A stretch of DNA of 64,000 nt from an uncultured Lachnospiraceae bacterium (GTDB lineage: Bacteria; Bacillota; Clostridia; Lachnospirales; Lachnospiraceae), in assembly GCA_934351255.1 (NCBI GenBank), contig CAKRJH010000005.1, positions 62,001 through 126,000 on the forward strand. The letters are read 5' to 3'. Position 1 is the first letter of the stretch; the number at the start of each line of letters is the position of its first letter. A model generated the notes under the pieces. That model was not told the DNA's origin. It was given only the letters and a program-made list of their open reading frames with translations, and searched no databases. The position numbers were made by a program, and so were the translations under genes. Of the stretch, positions 41,604 through 50,145 are shown in pieces.

Positions 41604-43128
41604 GTACTCTCTCCTTTTCTGAAGCATTTGTCATACATATTCCACACAACACGTCCTGTGTGCTGTCTTCCACATAAAATCCTGTGCTGACCCGGTCCAG
41701 TTCCGGAATCCACAGTACATGGCTTCCCTGGGCCAGAACCCACATGCCGTTCCTTCTGTCTCTGGGAATCTTCTCGTCAATAAAGATCCGGCCAAGTTTT
41801 TTCCGGTGGCCTTCCCCCAGTTCCAGATAATCGCCCGGAGCGGGCCTGCGCCATTGCAAGATGGAAACTATTTTACCACAATCAAAGTATTTCGTATAGA
41901 AATTTTTGTAGTTTCCAACGGTTTTTCCCATCGTTTTTTCCGTGTAGCACCGCACCTCCATCGGTCGTCCACAGGAGTCCTCCAGCACCCAGTTTCGATC
42001 CGTGCCCTCTTTCACCTCAAAGATCCTCTCCTGCTCCGCTACGATATGAGTTCTGTCAGCCACTGCGATATTCTGCGGATGCTGCGCTGCCGCGGCCGCA
42101 TGCACCGTCCCGGACACATCCGTTTCCGGCCCCGGCCTGCGCTTCTCCAGTACGATCCAGCCATATTCCGCCCGCGCGCGCAGCCCATACGGAAGATCTA
42201 CTCCACGCCCGCTCCCGCCGGACGCCAGTTCCCAGATCTGCTGCACATGTCCCGCGCCAATATCACGGCGGCTGCCCGCAGCTTCCTCCAGCCACAGAAG
42301 CAGCACCTCCCGGCGCAGCACCGAGGGCAGTGCCCGAAGAGCATCTGCATTTACCCGGCTTTCTCCGTTCTGACTCTTCCAGCCATCCCAGATCTCCTGC
42401 GCCTGCGCATAGATCCACTCATAGGCCTCCTGAAGCTGCCACGCCGTCTGCGCCAGATGCGGCACAGCCTCCACGCTGATCTGCTGTTCCAGACAAGGGA
42501 TCACCTGATGCCTCACACGATTTCTGGCATACCGCTCCTGCGCATTGGTCTCGTCCTCCCGCCAGTTCTGCCCCATCTGCTTCAGAGCCTCCCGGATCTG
42601 CGTTCTTCGGACACACAACAGCGGACGGATAATGCATCCCCTTCCGGCACGGATTCCTCCGGCTCCGCGCAGCCCGCTTCCCCGCACAAGCTGATATAGC
42701 ATGGTCTCCGCCTGATCGTCCTGATGGTGCGCCACCGCGATCACATCAGCTCCCAGTTCCTGCCTGGCCTGTTCCAGTTTCTCATAGCGGAGCTGTCTGG
42801 CCGCCTCCTCCAGGGACAGCCTGTCCCTCCTTGCCCGCGCAGGCGCATCCACGGAATATTCCAGATAACGCACTCCGTACCGTTCCGCAAACTCCCGGCA
42901 GAACGCTGCGTCCTGTCTCGCGCTCTCCCCGCGGATCCCATGTTCCACATGAACCAGGGAAATGGTCAGTTCCCAGTCCGGCGCCATATCCATCAGGATC
43001 CGTGCAAGGCAGACGGAATCTGCGCCGCCTGACAAAGCCACCACGATATCCGTACCATGCGCCAGCAATGCCTTTTCTATACAAAACTGTTCTACCTGAC
43101 TCCTTATCTTCTGCATTTCCGTTCTCAT
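41560..43128 (-). CDS. tilS: tRNA(Ile)-lysidine synthase
   Basis: TilS converts C34 of the AUA-reading tRNA-Ile to lysidine, using ATP and lysine. The 522 residues begin with an N-type ATP pyrophosphatase domain, seen in VVALSGGADSVCLARIL (PP-loop SGGADS), HVEHGIRG, AHHQDDQAETMLYQLVRGS and NRVRHQVIPCLE. A C-terminal TilS domain follows, containing GDYLELGEGHRKKLGRIFID. The C-terminus runs 44 bp into hpt. The start at 43128 has no strong ribosome site; the Met four codons later is an alternative. It lies 72 bp after spoIIE. Confidence 0.94.
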   Translation of the reverse strand: MRTEMQKIRSQVEQFCIEKALLAHGTDIVVALSGGADSVCLARILMDMAPDWELTISLVHVEHGIRGESARQDAAFCREFAERYGVRYLEYSVDAPARARRDRLSLEEAARQLRYEKLEQARQELGADVIAVAHHQDDQAETMLYQLVRGSGLRGAGGIRAGRGCIIRPLLCVRRTQIREALKQMGQNWREDETNAQERYARNRVRHQVIPCLEQQISVEAVPHLAQTAWQLQEAYEWIYAQAQEIWDGWKSQNGESRVNADALRALPSVLRREVLLLWLEEAAGSRRDIGAGHVQQIWELASGGSGRGVDLPYGLRARAEYGWIVLEKRRPGPETDVSGTVHAAAAAQHPQNIAVADRTHIVAEQERIFEVKEGTDRNWVLEDSCGRPMEVRCYTEKTMGKTVGNYKNFYTKYFDCGKIVSILQWRRPAPGDYLELGEGHRKKLGRIFIDEKIPRDRRNGMWVLAQGSHVLWIPELDRVSTGFYVEDSTQDVLCGICMTNASEKERVHERRSTCNDFRRGS

Positions 43129-43200
43129 AAACTATCTTATCGCTTTCTTTTATTACATTGTCGCGTTGTTTTATCACACCCGGATCGCCGGCTTCCTGTC

Positions 43201-45258
43201 TCAGGCAGCCTCAATCCCTGCCACGATCACACTCATATCATCCGGTGCTGTCCCCTGACATTCCAGCAGAGCCTGTTCCAGGATCTCCTCCGCCATCTCC
43301 TGCGGTTTACAGTCCTGACAGGCCTCCAGCACCTCCTCCAAGGCACCCTCGCGCCCTTGCAGCGCGTCCACCACGCCATCTGTCACCATTATAACATAAT
43401 CGCCCGGACTGATGCGGCTTTTTCCCCGAAACGGTTCTTCCAGACAGTCCACGCCCACCGGCAGAGCTTCTCCCTTGATCTTTTCCATGCTCGCCCCATG
43501 CCGGATCCAGGTCGATACCGCCCCGCTTTTCAGAAACTGACAGGTTCCCCGGTAGAGGTTGAGTACCGTCACGTCTGCCGTGGCACTGGCAGCCGCCTCC
43601 TCCCTGGTCATATACATCCCATTGATGACGCGGAACGCATTTTCTCTGGAAAATCCCGCTTCCGTCATGACTTCCAGCAGCTCCATCAGCCGCCGGCTCT
43701 CCTGAAATGCAGGCATCCCGCTTCCCATGCCATCCGACAATGCCAGCATCAATTCTCCCCGGGGCAGCCTCATACAGGAAAAGACATCCCCCGACAATTC
43801 CTCGCCCTCCTTGGGGATCCTGGCCACTCCGGTCTGTGCCGTCATCGGTGCCATTTCCCGGAAGATCAGCGTACATTCTTCCCGCGGGATCACATGCCGG
43901 CACTCCCTGGCAGCTCCGAACGTCTTTCCCAGGATCCTCGAGACCTCCTGCCCGGCCTCCCTGGTCAGCACCAGTTTACCGTGGTCGGTCCTCGCCTTCA
44001 GATGCAGTTCCACACGGCCATCGGCATCCGCGTACATGTGGACACCTCCCACCCGGATGCGCATGGCCTCCAGACGGTTGCGCAGTTCCCGCTCCTTTTT
44101 CCAGGGAATCTGACGGATATGTTCCATATTTCCCGCAAGCTGCCGCAGCACCTCCGACACCTGCCGCATCTGATCCGACAGGATCTGGCGGTTCATCCTT
44201 CGCTCATTGCACTGTATCGGATCTTCTCCTTCCATCCGCGCCATCCCCTCCGTCTCACAGTCCTCCATACTTCCCGCCACCCGCGCGAAGGCATCTGCCA
44301 CCTCCATGATACGGTATTCCATCAGATTGCGCAGATCCTGACAGGCTCCGCCTTCCTCCTGCTCCCGCAAGATCTTTTTCCAGGGGACAAGATACCTCGA
44401 GGGCCACAGCAAAAAGACCGCCGCCGACAATGCCACTTCCCGCCAGGCTTTCCATTCCAACACCACATCCCGCGATATATAGCACAGAGCCAGATAGGCC
44501 AGCAGAAAACTCATCACCGTCCAGGGTCTTCCCCGGGTTCCCATCATACCCACACAGATTCCCACCAGACACAGGATCCCCATCTGTTCCAGAGACTGCC
44601 CGGCAGCCACCAGCAACAGTCCCACACCAACACCTGCAATCGCTCCGGCTCCCACGCCGTAGATGTATCCCACAAACAAAAGGATCAGATAGGCCAGCAC
44701 CTGCAGGAAAGAAACTCCGGACACCACCATTGAGGGCAGACCATACAGACTCGTCAGCCCCAAAAGCAACGTGCTCACCAGTTGTTCCTGGTTCAGCCCC
44801 TCTCCCTGGTGGCCATACAGCAGCAGAGTCACTCCCTCCTGATACAACCGCGAAAATGCCAGGATCAGCAGACATTCACACAATGCCCCCAGCCAGAGCT
44901 GATACCCCATACTCTCCCAGATGCTCTGCACCGCAGTCATGCCAAGCATTCCTGCCGTCATCAACAGTCCGTAATGTCCTGTACCGGCCTTTACATGACA
45001 CCGTTTCAGCAGATCCGCCCCGGCCCATACGATCAGCATCCCCAAGGTATACCGGATCAATTCCTCCGCCGTGGCACTCCACAGCATTCCTCCAAGTACC
45101 GCAAGCGCCACTCCCAGCGTGGCGCCTCCCAGTCCAAAGCCCGACAGGAAAAATGCCGCCCCGAGTGGATGATATCCAAACATGGAGATCCGTCCCAGCA
45201 AAAATCCCGCCACGATCTGCAGCAACATTCTCTTTTGTAATCTTGACAGTCCTTTCAT
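43201..45258 (-). CDS. spoIIE: Stage II sporulation protein E, PP2C phosphatase
   Basis: SpoIIE dephosphorylates SpoIIAA at the polar septum and so activates sigma F in the forespore. The 685-residue product has about ten N-terminal membrane helices (to about residue 300), a linker domain and a C-terminal PP2C-type phosphatase with LSGDVFSCMRLPRGELMLALSDGMGSG, the metal-binding Asp of SDGMGSG, and TDGVVDALQG plus PDDMSVIVAG. The start is ATG 45258 with AGGAG 5 bp upstream. A promoter with a Spo0A-like box lies at 45390-45425. Presence of this gene indicates a sporulator or a recent descendant of one. Confidence 0.95.
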   Translation of the reverse strand: MKGLSRLQKRMLLQIVAGFLLGRISMFGYHPLGAAFFLSGFGLGGATLGVALAVLGGMLWSATAEELIRYTLGMLIVWAGADLLKRCHVKAGTGHYGLLMTAGMLGMTAVQSIWESMGYQLWLGALCECLLILAFSRLYQEGVTLLLYGHQGEGLNQEQLVSTLLLGLTSLYGLPSMVVSGVSFLQVLAYLILLFVGYIYGVGAGAIAGVGVGLLLVAAGQSLEQMGILCLVGICVGMMGTRGRPWTVMSFLLAYLALCYISRDVVLEWKAWREVALSAAVFLLWPSRYLVPWKKILREQEEGGACQDLRNLMEYRIMEVADAFARVAGSMEDCETEGMARMEGEDPIQCNERRMNRQILSDQMRQVSEVLRQLAGNMEHIRQIPWKKERELRNRLEAMRIRVGGVHMYADADGRVELHLKARTDHGKLVLTREAGQEVSRILGKTFGAARECRHVIPREECTLIFREMAPMTAQTGVARIPKEGEELSGDVFSCMRLPRGELMLALSDGMGSGMPAFQESRRLMELLEVMTEAGFSRENAFRVINGMYMTREEAAASATADVTVLNLYRGTCQFLKSGAVSTWIRHGASMEKIKGEALPVGVDCLEEPFRGKSRISPGDYVIMVTDGVVDALQGREGALEEVLEACQDCKPQEMAEEILEQALLECQGTAPDDMSVIVAGIEAA

Positions 45259-45389
45259 GATACTCCTCATTTCTGCGCACGTGATTTGCGCATAACGGAT
45301 TTGTGCCGCGTGCGCACAGTCACAAATCCCGCGTGTGAAAATTTTCACACGATCCCTCCTCTGGTCACTCCCTTCCGGAAGTGGAAGAC

Positions 45390-45425
45390 ATTATATAATG
45401 GGGGAATCTGCCGATTTTGTCGTTT
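45390..45425 (-). promoter_or_regulatory. spoIIE promoter with a Spo0A-box-like site
   Basis: On the minus strand the -10 box is TATAAT (45390-45395). There is no good -35 box at 17 bp; instead plus-strand TTTGTCGTTT (45416-45425) lies there, matching the Spo0A box TTTGTCGAAA at its first seven bases. In Bacillus, Spo0A also sits over the -35 region of spoIIE. The 256 bp gap also holds the divIC terminator. Confidence 0.5.
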
Positions 45426-45440
45426 TCTGGAAATGGGCAC

Positions 45441-45472
45441 AAAAAAAGAACGCGTTTATTCGCGTTCTTTTT
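45441..45472 (-). terminator. Terminator after divIC
   Basis: AAAAAGAACGCG and CGCGTTCTTTTT form a 12 bp stem with a 6-base loop, followed on the minus strand by T. It separates divIC from the spoIIE promoter. Confidence 0.88.
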
Positions 45473-45514
45473 CAGTTCATCTGTTTGTGACTGTGTTACC
45501 TCTCTGTGACGGTG

Positions 45515-45832
45515 CTACTTGTCGGATGGCTCAAAGATGATCTCATCCGAATACACCAGTCCCAGTTTCTCACGTGCAATCTCTTCCACGTACTTGTCTG
45601 TCTTCACATACTCCTGCTGATCCTGAAGTTTCTCCTTCTCGTCATCCAGGGAATCCTTCTCTTCCTGCAGTTTGGCAATCTGCGCTTCGTACTTTTTGCT
45701 CTCCGCCTTCAGTGCCACACTCTTGTATGCGGTCGTCGTGCAGAGAACGGTGCAAAGAACGATCACACCCACCACGGTAAAGGGACTCAGTTTGGACATC
45801 CGTCTCCTTTTCGTTGCATTCTTGCGTGCCAT
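45515..45832 (-). CDS. divIC: Septum formation initiator DivIC/FtsB family
   Basis: A 105-residue bitopic membrane protein of the divisome: basic N-terminus (MARKNATKRRRMSK), one membrane helix (about 17-36) and an extracytoplasmic coiled coil (KAESKKYEAQIAKLQEEKDS), ending VEEIAREKLGLVYSDEIIFE, the signature of the DivIC/FtsB family. It sits where divIC is found in Bacillus, between yabQ and spoIIE. The S1-domain gene yabR, next to divIC in Bacillus, is absent here. Confidence 0.88.
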   Translation of the reverse strand: MARKNATKRRRMSKLSPFTVVGVIVLCTVLCTTTAYKSVALKAESKKYEAQIAKLQEEKDSLDDEKEKLQDQQEYVKTDKYVEEIAREKLGLVYSDEIIFEPSDK

Positions 45833-45918
45833 GATACCTATCTCCGTTCGTTCTACAATTGTCTACATCTTTTCCATGTCGTTCTATCGATGTAGAAATC
45901 ATGTCCTTAGTTCTTATA

Positions 45919-46230
45919 CTATACAACATTTTGGTGTCTTTTGCAATGCAAAACTAACGTTCGATATACTTTCCTGACCGCCAACGCCCCGCCAAAAAAA
46001 CCGATCAGTCCATACCACCGGATCACGCCATCCCCATATCGCAGACAAACCACAAATACCGGTATCGCTCCTCCTGCTCCATACAACATATCCTCCACAT
46101 ACAGCCACAGCCTGCGGTGCCTAATCAGCCGCCGAAATATCAGAAGAACCGCATATCCCATACAGAAAATTCCTCCGCACAGGATCATGACGCCAAAGTA
46201 AAGGATCTGTTCCAGAATCACCTCAGTCAA
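45919..46230 (-). CDS. yabQ: Spore cortex biosynthesis protein YabQ
   Basis: A 103-residue membrane protein with several helices (about 5-32, 40-58 and 64-85). Start LEQILYFGVMILCGGIFCMG and later YVEDMLYGAGGAIPVF resemble YabQ, needed for the spore cortex in Bacillus and located at the outer forespore membrane. Location after yabP and before divIC supports the name. The protein is shorter than Bacillus YabQ, which is common in Clostridia. The gap of 29 bp to yabP suggests co-transcription. Confidence 0.82.
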   Translation of the reverse strand: MTEVILEQILYFGVMILCGGIFCMGYAVLLIFRRLIRHRRLWLYVEDMLYGAGGAIPVFVVCLRYGDGVIRWYGLIGFFGGALAVRKVYRTLVLHCKRHQNVV

Positions 46231-46259
46231 AGTTCACTCCATCCCGAAGCGTTATGACC

Positions 46260-46538
46260 TCACACAAACCACCGTCTCCAGAAGGATTCTTTCTTTTTCT
46301 CTTTTCGGTCGGAATACTGCAGCGCATCTACTTTGCCATCCACATCCAGCTCCCCTTTTTCCACCGACAGACGGCTGACATGAAGTTCGGATCCCTGGAT
46401 CAAAAGCGTCCCCTGCTCCGTCTCCAACAGCACTTCCTGCGCATCAAACGATACGACTTCATTGACCCCTGACAACTTCATCCCACGCCTGTTGTGAATG
46501 TATACCTTATGGCTCGGCCTGGTCTGGTTCTCCTCCAT
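46260..46538 (-). CDS. yabP: Sporulation protein YabP
   Basis: A 92-residue protein with the YabP/YqfC domain: HKVYIHNRRGMKLSGVNEVV then SFDAQEVLLETEQGTLLIQG and LSVEKGELDVDGKVDALQY. YabP is a sporulation protein of the mother cell; its biochemical function is not known. The order rqcP-yabP-yabQ-divIC is the same as in Bacillus. GGAG precedes the start. An expected sigma-E promoter was not identified with confidence. Confidence 0.9.
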   Translation of the reverse strand: MEENQTRPSHKVYIHNRRGMKLSGVNEVVSFDAQEVLLETEQGTLLIQGSELHVSRLSVEKGELDVDGKVDALQYSDRKEKKKESFWRRWFV

Positions 46539-46601
46539 ACCGCTCCCCCATGCATCTTCTTAGTTCACTATATGAACCTTGTCTGAAGATTAGAACGGTT
46601 T

Positions 46602-46841
46602 CTATAAGATGCGGTACAACTCGCGGGCTTCTTCCTTCTTATAGGTCTCCTCAATGCTGAGCACCTCGGCGCGGACTACCTTATCCCCGAAGGCGATCTC
46701 AATGATATCTCCCACTTTGACCTTCGTCGAAGCCTTGGCGACCTTGCCGTTCACCTGAATACGTCCCGCATCACAGGCCTCATTGGCCACCGGACGTCTC
46801 TTGATCAATCGGGATACCTTCAAATATTTGTCCAGTCTCAT
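46602..46841 (-). CDS. rqcP: S4-domain RNA-binding protein RqcP
   Basis: A 79-residue S4-domain protein (MRLDKYLKVSRLIKRRPVAN, GRIQVNGKVAKASTKVKVGD). In Bacillus the YabO/RqcP orthologue helps RqcH add alanine tails to chains stalled on the 50S subunit, in ribosome-associated quality control. The position beside yabP supports this orthology. The start at 46841 is chosen with AAAGGA upstream; eight codons earlier there is an ATG with no ribosome site. Confidence 0.88.
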   Translation of the reverse strand: MRLDKYLKVSRLIKRRPVANEACDAGRIQVNGKVAKASTKVKVGDIIEIAFGDKVVRAEVLSIEETYKKEEARELYRIL

Positions 46842-46904
46842 ATCATGTTCCTTTCTCTGTCTCATTTACTTTATAGGAAACTTCACCGAATTTTCTTATG
46901 AAGT

Positions 46905-46933
46905 AAAAAAACAGGACCGTCCTGAGACGGTCC
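46905..46933 (-). terminator. Terminator after the HU gene
   Basis: GGACCGT and ACGGTCC form a 7 bp stem with a 6-base loop, followed on the minus strand by TG and seven T. It lies 23 bp after the HU stop and separates HU from rqcP. Confidence 0.85.
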
Positions 46934-46956
46934 CACATAAGATTCAATTCGTTAAA

Positions 46957-47232
46957 TTATGCGTTTACAGCATCCTTTAAAGCCTTACCAGCCTTAAACT
47001 TAGGAGCCTTGGAAGCAGCGATCTGGATCTTCTTTCCTGTTGCAGGGTTGATACCCTCTCTTGCAGCTCTCTCAGCCACATCAAATGTACCAAATCCAAC
47101 TAAAGAAATCTTCTCGCCGTTCTTTAATCCCTCTGTAATCACGTCAACGAATGCCTTTAAAGCAGCCTCAGCATCTTTCTTGGTCAGTCCGGCCTGATCA
47201 GCCATAGCTGTAACTAACTCTGTCTTGTTCAT
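46957..47232 (-). CDS. hup: HU-family DNA-binding protein
   Basis: HU is the main nucleoid protein; it bends and compacts DNA. The 91 residues show MNKTELVTAMADQAGLTKKD and the arm region SLVGFGTFDVAERAAREGIN with PATGKKIQI, then KAPKFKAGKALKDAV. The ATG at 47232 has GAGGAGG 9 bp before it. It has its own strong promoter and terminator, so it is a single-gene unit placed inside the sporulation block. Confidence 0.97.
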   Translation of the reverse strand: MNKTELVTAMADQAGLTKKDAEAALKAFVDVITEGLKNGEKISLVGFGTFDVAERAAREGINPATGKKIQIAASKAPKFKAGKALKDAVNA

Positions 47233-47282
47233 GGATAAATTCCTCCTCAAATAATATTAATCCGTAAAAACCTACAAGTTTA

Positions 47283-47311
47283 TTTATACCCTCATTACCA
47301 CCCTTTGTCAA
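47283..47311 (-). promoter_or_regulatory. Strong promoter of the HU gene
   Basis: On the minus strand TTGACA (47306-47311) and TATAAA (47283-47288) are separated by 17 bp, 50 bp before the ATG. A consensus -35 fits a highly expressed gene. Confidence 0.82.
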
Positions 47312-47349
47312 GGCTTTTTGCCCATTTTAAGGCATTTCTGGGACTTTTT

Positions 47350-47895
47350 TCAGTTTTCCAGCTGCCTGCCCAGGAAGTTTGCAACCGCACTGATCACAAG
47401 TCTCTCTTTTTCCCCCATCTCCATCTGGAGATTTCTGCTCACCAGCATGACCGCACCGACCGCATCACCCTGCGACAGAATCGGGCAGATCACTTCCCAT
47501 GCAAAATGCTCCTGCTCTCCAAAAACAGAATGATATCCTCCCTCTTCTCCCGAGGAAAGAACCTGTCTGCGGCCGTCGATGATGCCTTCCATCTCGCCGC
47601 TCAAGCTGCGTGCCATCAATTCCTTACGGCACGGTCCCGCCGCCCACAGGATCTGCTCACGGTCAGCCACCGCTGCGGTAAAGCCCGTCGTCAGCGCCAG
47701 CGCCTCCGCGCACTGCACCGCCAGCTCTTTCCACTCTCCGATCGGGGAATATTTCTTCAATACGATCTGTCCACCGGCATCCGTAAAGATCTCGATCTGG
47801 TCCCCTTCCCTTATATGAAGATTCCTGCGAATCTCCTTGGGGACCACCACGCGCCCCAGTTCATCTATTCTCCGAACAATCCCTGTGGCTTTCAT
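47350..47895 (-). CDS. spoVT: Stage V sporulation transcription factor SpoVT
   Basis: A 181-residue regulator with an N-terminal AbrB-type swapped-hairpin DNA-binding domain (MKATGIVRRIDELGRVVVPK, RNLHIREGDQIEIF) and a C-terminal GAF-like domain (CAEALALTTGFTAAVADREQ, HFAWEVICPILSQGDAVGAV). SpoVT tunes sigma-G-dependent genes late in the forespore. It is the first gene in the conserved block that leads to ftsH, but mazG (yabN), which lies next in Bacillus, is absent. AGGAGG precedes the start. Confidence 0.94.
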   Translation of the reverse strand: MKATGIVRRIDELGRVVVPKEIRRNLHIREGDQIEIFTDAGGQIVLKKYSPIGEWKELAVQCAEALALTTGFTAAVADREQILWAAGPCRKELMARSLSGEMEGIIDGRRQVLSSGEEGGYHSVFGEQEHFAWEVICPILSQGDAVGAVMLVSRNLQMEMGEKERLVISAVANFLGRQLEN

Positions 47896-48019
47896 ATCAT
47901 AAAATTCCTCCTGCTTTCTTCATACTTTCCATATTTGAACTGTATGGGTAGTATATGGAAGATAACGGGAATTATACTTGTCTTTACTTTCTTACATCAC
48001 CTTTCCCCGCACAACATCC

Positions 48020-48676
48020 TCAAAGCACTTTTCTGCCATTGGCCATCAACTTAAACGTGGCTCCCAGCACTTCCGCAGCCCTTCTGCACATCATCATTCT
48101 TCCCAGGAAGATTTCAAAATACTCATACATGGTACAGATCTTCTCATCGATCTGCAGATTTAATGAAATCTGCCTCTTCTCGGTATCGATCTTGACCTTT
48201 GCGTTGGTCACGGCATAATTCACCCGGTCATGCTTGTCAAAATTTGCCTTTTCCTTGCCGTGCACGCGCTCTCTGCGCACATCCGTCTTGTCTGCGAGGA
48301 TCACCGCCGCCGAGATGGCATCCACTGCGCCTCCGGTGGACTCGTCGTGATTTCCGACCGCCGATGCAATCAGTACCCGGTCTTCCAGTGCGACTCCCAT
48401 TTTTTCCAATATATGGTATGCCAGAATTGCCCCATATTCTCCATGATGGCTCCGGTTGATGGCGTTTCCGATGTCGTGCATGGCCCCTGCCATCTGCGCC
48501 AGCTCGATCTCATGTGCCGAATAGCCAAATTTCGACAAAATAAGTCCGGCCCTTTGTGCCACAATCTCACAATGCTGTTTGGAATGGTCCGTATATCCCA
48601 GTATTTCAAGGTTCTTATCTCCTTTTTTCAGGAAAGCCTGCACTTCTTCCTGTTTCAATATCTTTTTGTAATCCAA
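48020..48676 (-). CDS. HD-domain phosphohydrolase
   Basis: A 218-residue protein with the HD metal motif: DHSKQHCEIVAQRAG, AQMAGAMHDIGNAI (His-Asp), SHHGEYGAILAYHIL and IASAVGNHDEST. No attached signalling or synthetase domain is present. After the HD region comes a long C-terminal part with VNYAVTNAKVKIDTEKRQI. The substrate is not predictable; nucleotide or phosphoester hydrolysis is the broad expectation. It lies 23 bp after the PIN-PhoH gene and is probably co-transcribed with it. Confidence 0.82.
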   Translation of the reverse strand: MDYKKILKQEEVQAFLKKGDKNLEILGYTDHSKQHCEIVAQRAGLILSKFGYSAHEIELAQMAGAMHDIGNAINRSHHGEYGAILAYHILEKMGVALEDRVLIASAVGNHDESTGGAVDAISAAVILADKTDVRRERVHGKEKANFDKHDRVNYAVTNAKVKIDTEKRQISLNLQIDEKICTMYEYFEIFLGRMMMCRRAAEVLGATFKLMANGRKVL

Positions 48677-48699
48677 TCTTTTCGCCTTCCCATCTTACG

Positions 48700-50079
48700 T
48701 TATAACCTTTTGACTGCGTCCATCGCCAGTTCCGAGCGTTCGCATTCCTCGGCGGACAAGGTGATCTGCCAGCAATACGGGCTTCCCTTCATATAATTTG
48801 CCGCGTAGTTCAGTCCATTAGTCCGTTCATCCAAAAATGGTCTGTCGATCTGATTCGGATCGCCCAGCAAAATGATCTTGGTGTCCTTTCCCGCACGGGT
48901 AATAATGCCCTTGGCCTGGTTCGGAGTCATATTCTGCGCCTCGTCGATGATCAGATACGTCTTTGCAATCGAACGTCCCCTGATAAAATTCAACGCCTCG
49001 GTCTGGATGATATCGCGTTCAAAAATCTCTGCGATCTTATCGTGAAGCATCGTCTCATCCTCATATCTGTTTTTGTCATCGGAATCCAGAAGCTGCTCCA
49101 GATTGTCCATGACCGGCCGCATCATTGGCGCAATCTTTTCCCTCTCATCTCCCGGCAGGAATCCTATGTCATCGTCAAACTGTGCATTGGGTCTGCACAC
49201 AATAATGCGGCGGTACTCTCCATTCGGATTGTTGTATAATTTCTCCAGGCCCACTGCCAGAGAATAGAATGTCTTGGCGGTTCCGGCCATGCCCCGTATA
49301 ATGACAAGAGGTGCCTGCTGCGCATCTGTCATCAACGCTTCCTGCATAAAATACTGTCCCACATTTCTCGGACTCACACCATAAGGCTTACTCTTCTTAT
49401 ATACAAGCGGAACTACTTTCTTTCCCTTCACTCTGCCAAGCAGAGTCTTTTTCGTGGACTGATCCGCTCTCATGATCACAAACTCATTTTCCACCAGATC
49501 TACCGGATAATGTTCCCCCTGCTCGTCAGACTGATACAGCTCTTTTACCGCAACACCTTTTTTCTTGAACTCTTTGACCAGTTCTTCCGGAATATACACT
49601 TCACATCGTCCCGTGTACTGCGCATCCTCATGTGAGACCTGCTCTGTGGTGAAATCCTCCGCACGGATCCCCATGATCTGCGCCTTCAGCCGAAGCACAA
49701 TATCCTTGGTGACCAGAATGATCTCCCGCTCATCCTCACGACTGTCCCTCAGCCCCTTGCACACCTTCAGGATCCGGTTGTCCGACTTGTCTTCCGGAAG
49801 GTCTTTGGGCAGTTCCACATCCACAAAATTCTTTTCCACCCGCAGCACGCCTCCCTGCGTCAGAGGCACTCCCTCCAGCAGATTTCCCTGACATCGGCAT
49901 GCTTCCAGAGCGCGGACCGCCTCGCGGGCATTTTTGCCCTTCTCCCCCTCATTCTTTTTCAGACCATCCAGTTCCTCAAGCACTACAAGAGGAATCACCA
50001 GGTCATTATCTTCAAAGCATTGTACCGCATACGGTGCCTGAATCAATACATTGGTATCAAGTACATACGTCTTCTTCAT
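48700..50079 (-). CDS. PIN-domain and PhoH-like ATPase fusion
   Basis: A 459-residue protein with an N-terminal PIN ribonuclease domain (TYVLDTNVLIQ, VVLEELDGLKK, LVTKDIVLRLKA; acidic residues in DTN, EE and TKD) and a C-terminal PhoH ATPase (IIRGMAGTAKTFYSLAVGL as Walker A, TYLIIDEAQNMTPNQAKGI as Walker B, LGDPNQIDRP). PhoH2-like proteins of this layout are RNA helicases with nuclease activity. In Bacillus the closest is YlaK. ATG at 50079 follows GGGG 7 bp upstream. Tight spacing to the HD gene. Regulation is not visible. Confidence 0.92.
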   Translation of the reverse strand: MKKTYVLDTNVLIQAPYAVQCFEDNDLVIPLVVLEELDGLKKNEGEKGKNAREAVRALEACRCQGNLLEGVPLTQGGVLRVEKNFVDVELPKDLPEDKSDNRILKVCKGLRDSREDEREIILVTKDIVLRLKAQIMGIRAEDFTTEQVSHEDAQYTGRCEVYIPEELVKEFKKKGVAVKELYQSDEQGEHYPVDLVENEFVIMRADQSTKKTLLGRVKGKKVVPLVYKKSKPYGVSPRNVGQYFMQEALMTDAQQAPLVIIRGMAGTAKTFYSLAVGLEKLYNNPNGEYRRIIVCRPNAQFDDDIGFLPGDEREKIAPMMRPVMDNLEQLLDSDDKNRYEDETMLHDKIAEIFERDIIQTEALNFIRGRSIAKTYLIIDEAQNMTPNQAKGIITRAGKDTKIILLGDPNQIDRPFLDERTNGLNYAANYMKGSPYCWQITLSAEECERSELAMDAVKRL

Positions 50080-50145
50080 ATAAATACCCCATTCCTGATA
50101 AACTGTTTCCAGCATACCGCATACAGGTAAATTCCATGGGTATCC

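Noticed and set aside
47896..48019. Sigma-G promoter upstream of spoVT
   Set aside because: CATATACTA and GTATA resemble sigma-G boxes, but the spacing is 15 bp and the -10 does not fit the consensus, so it is not annotated.
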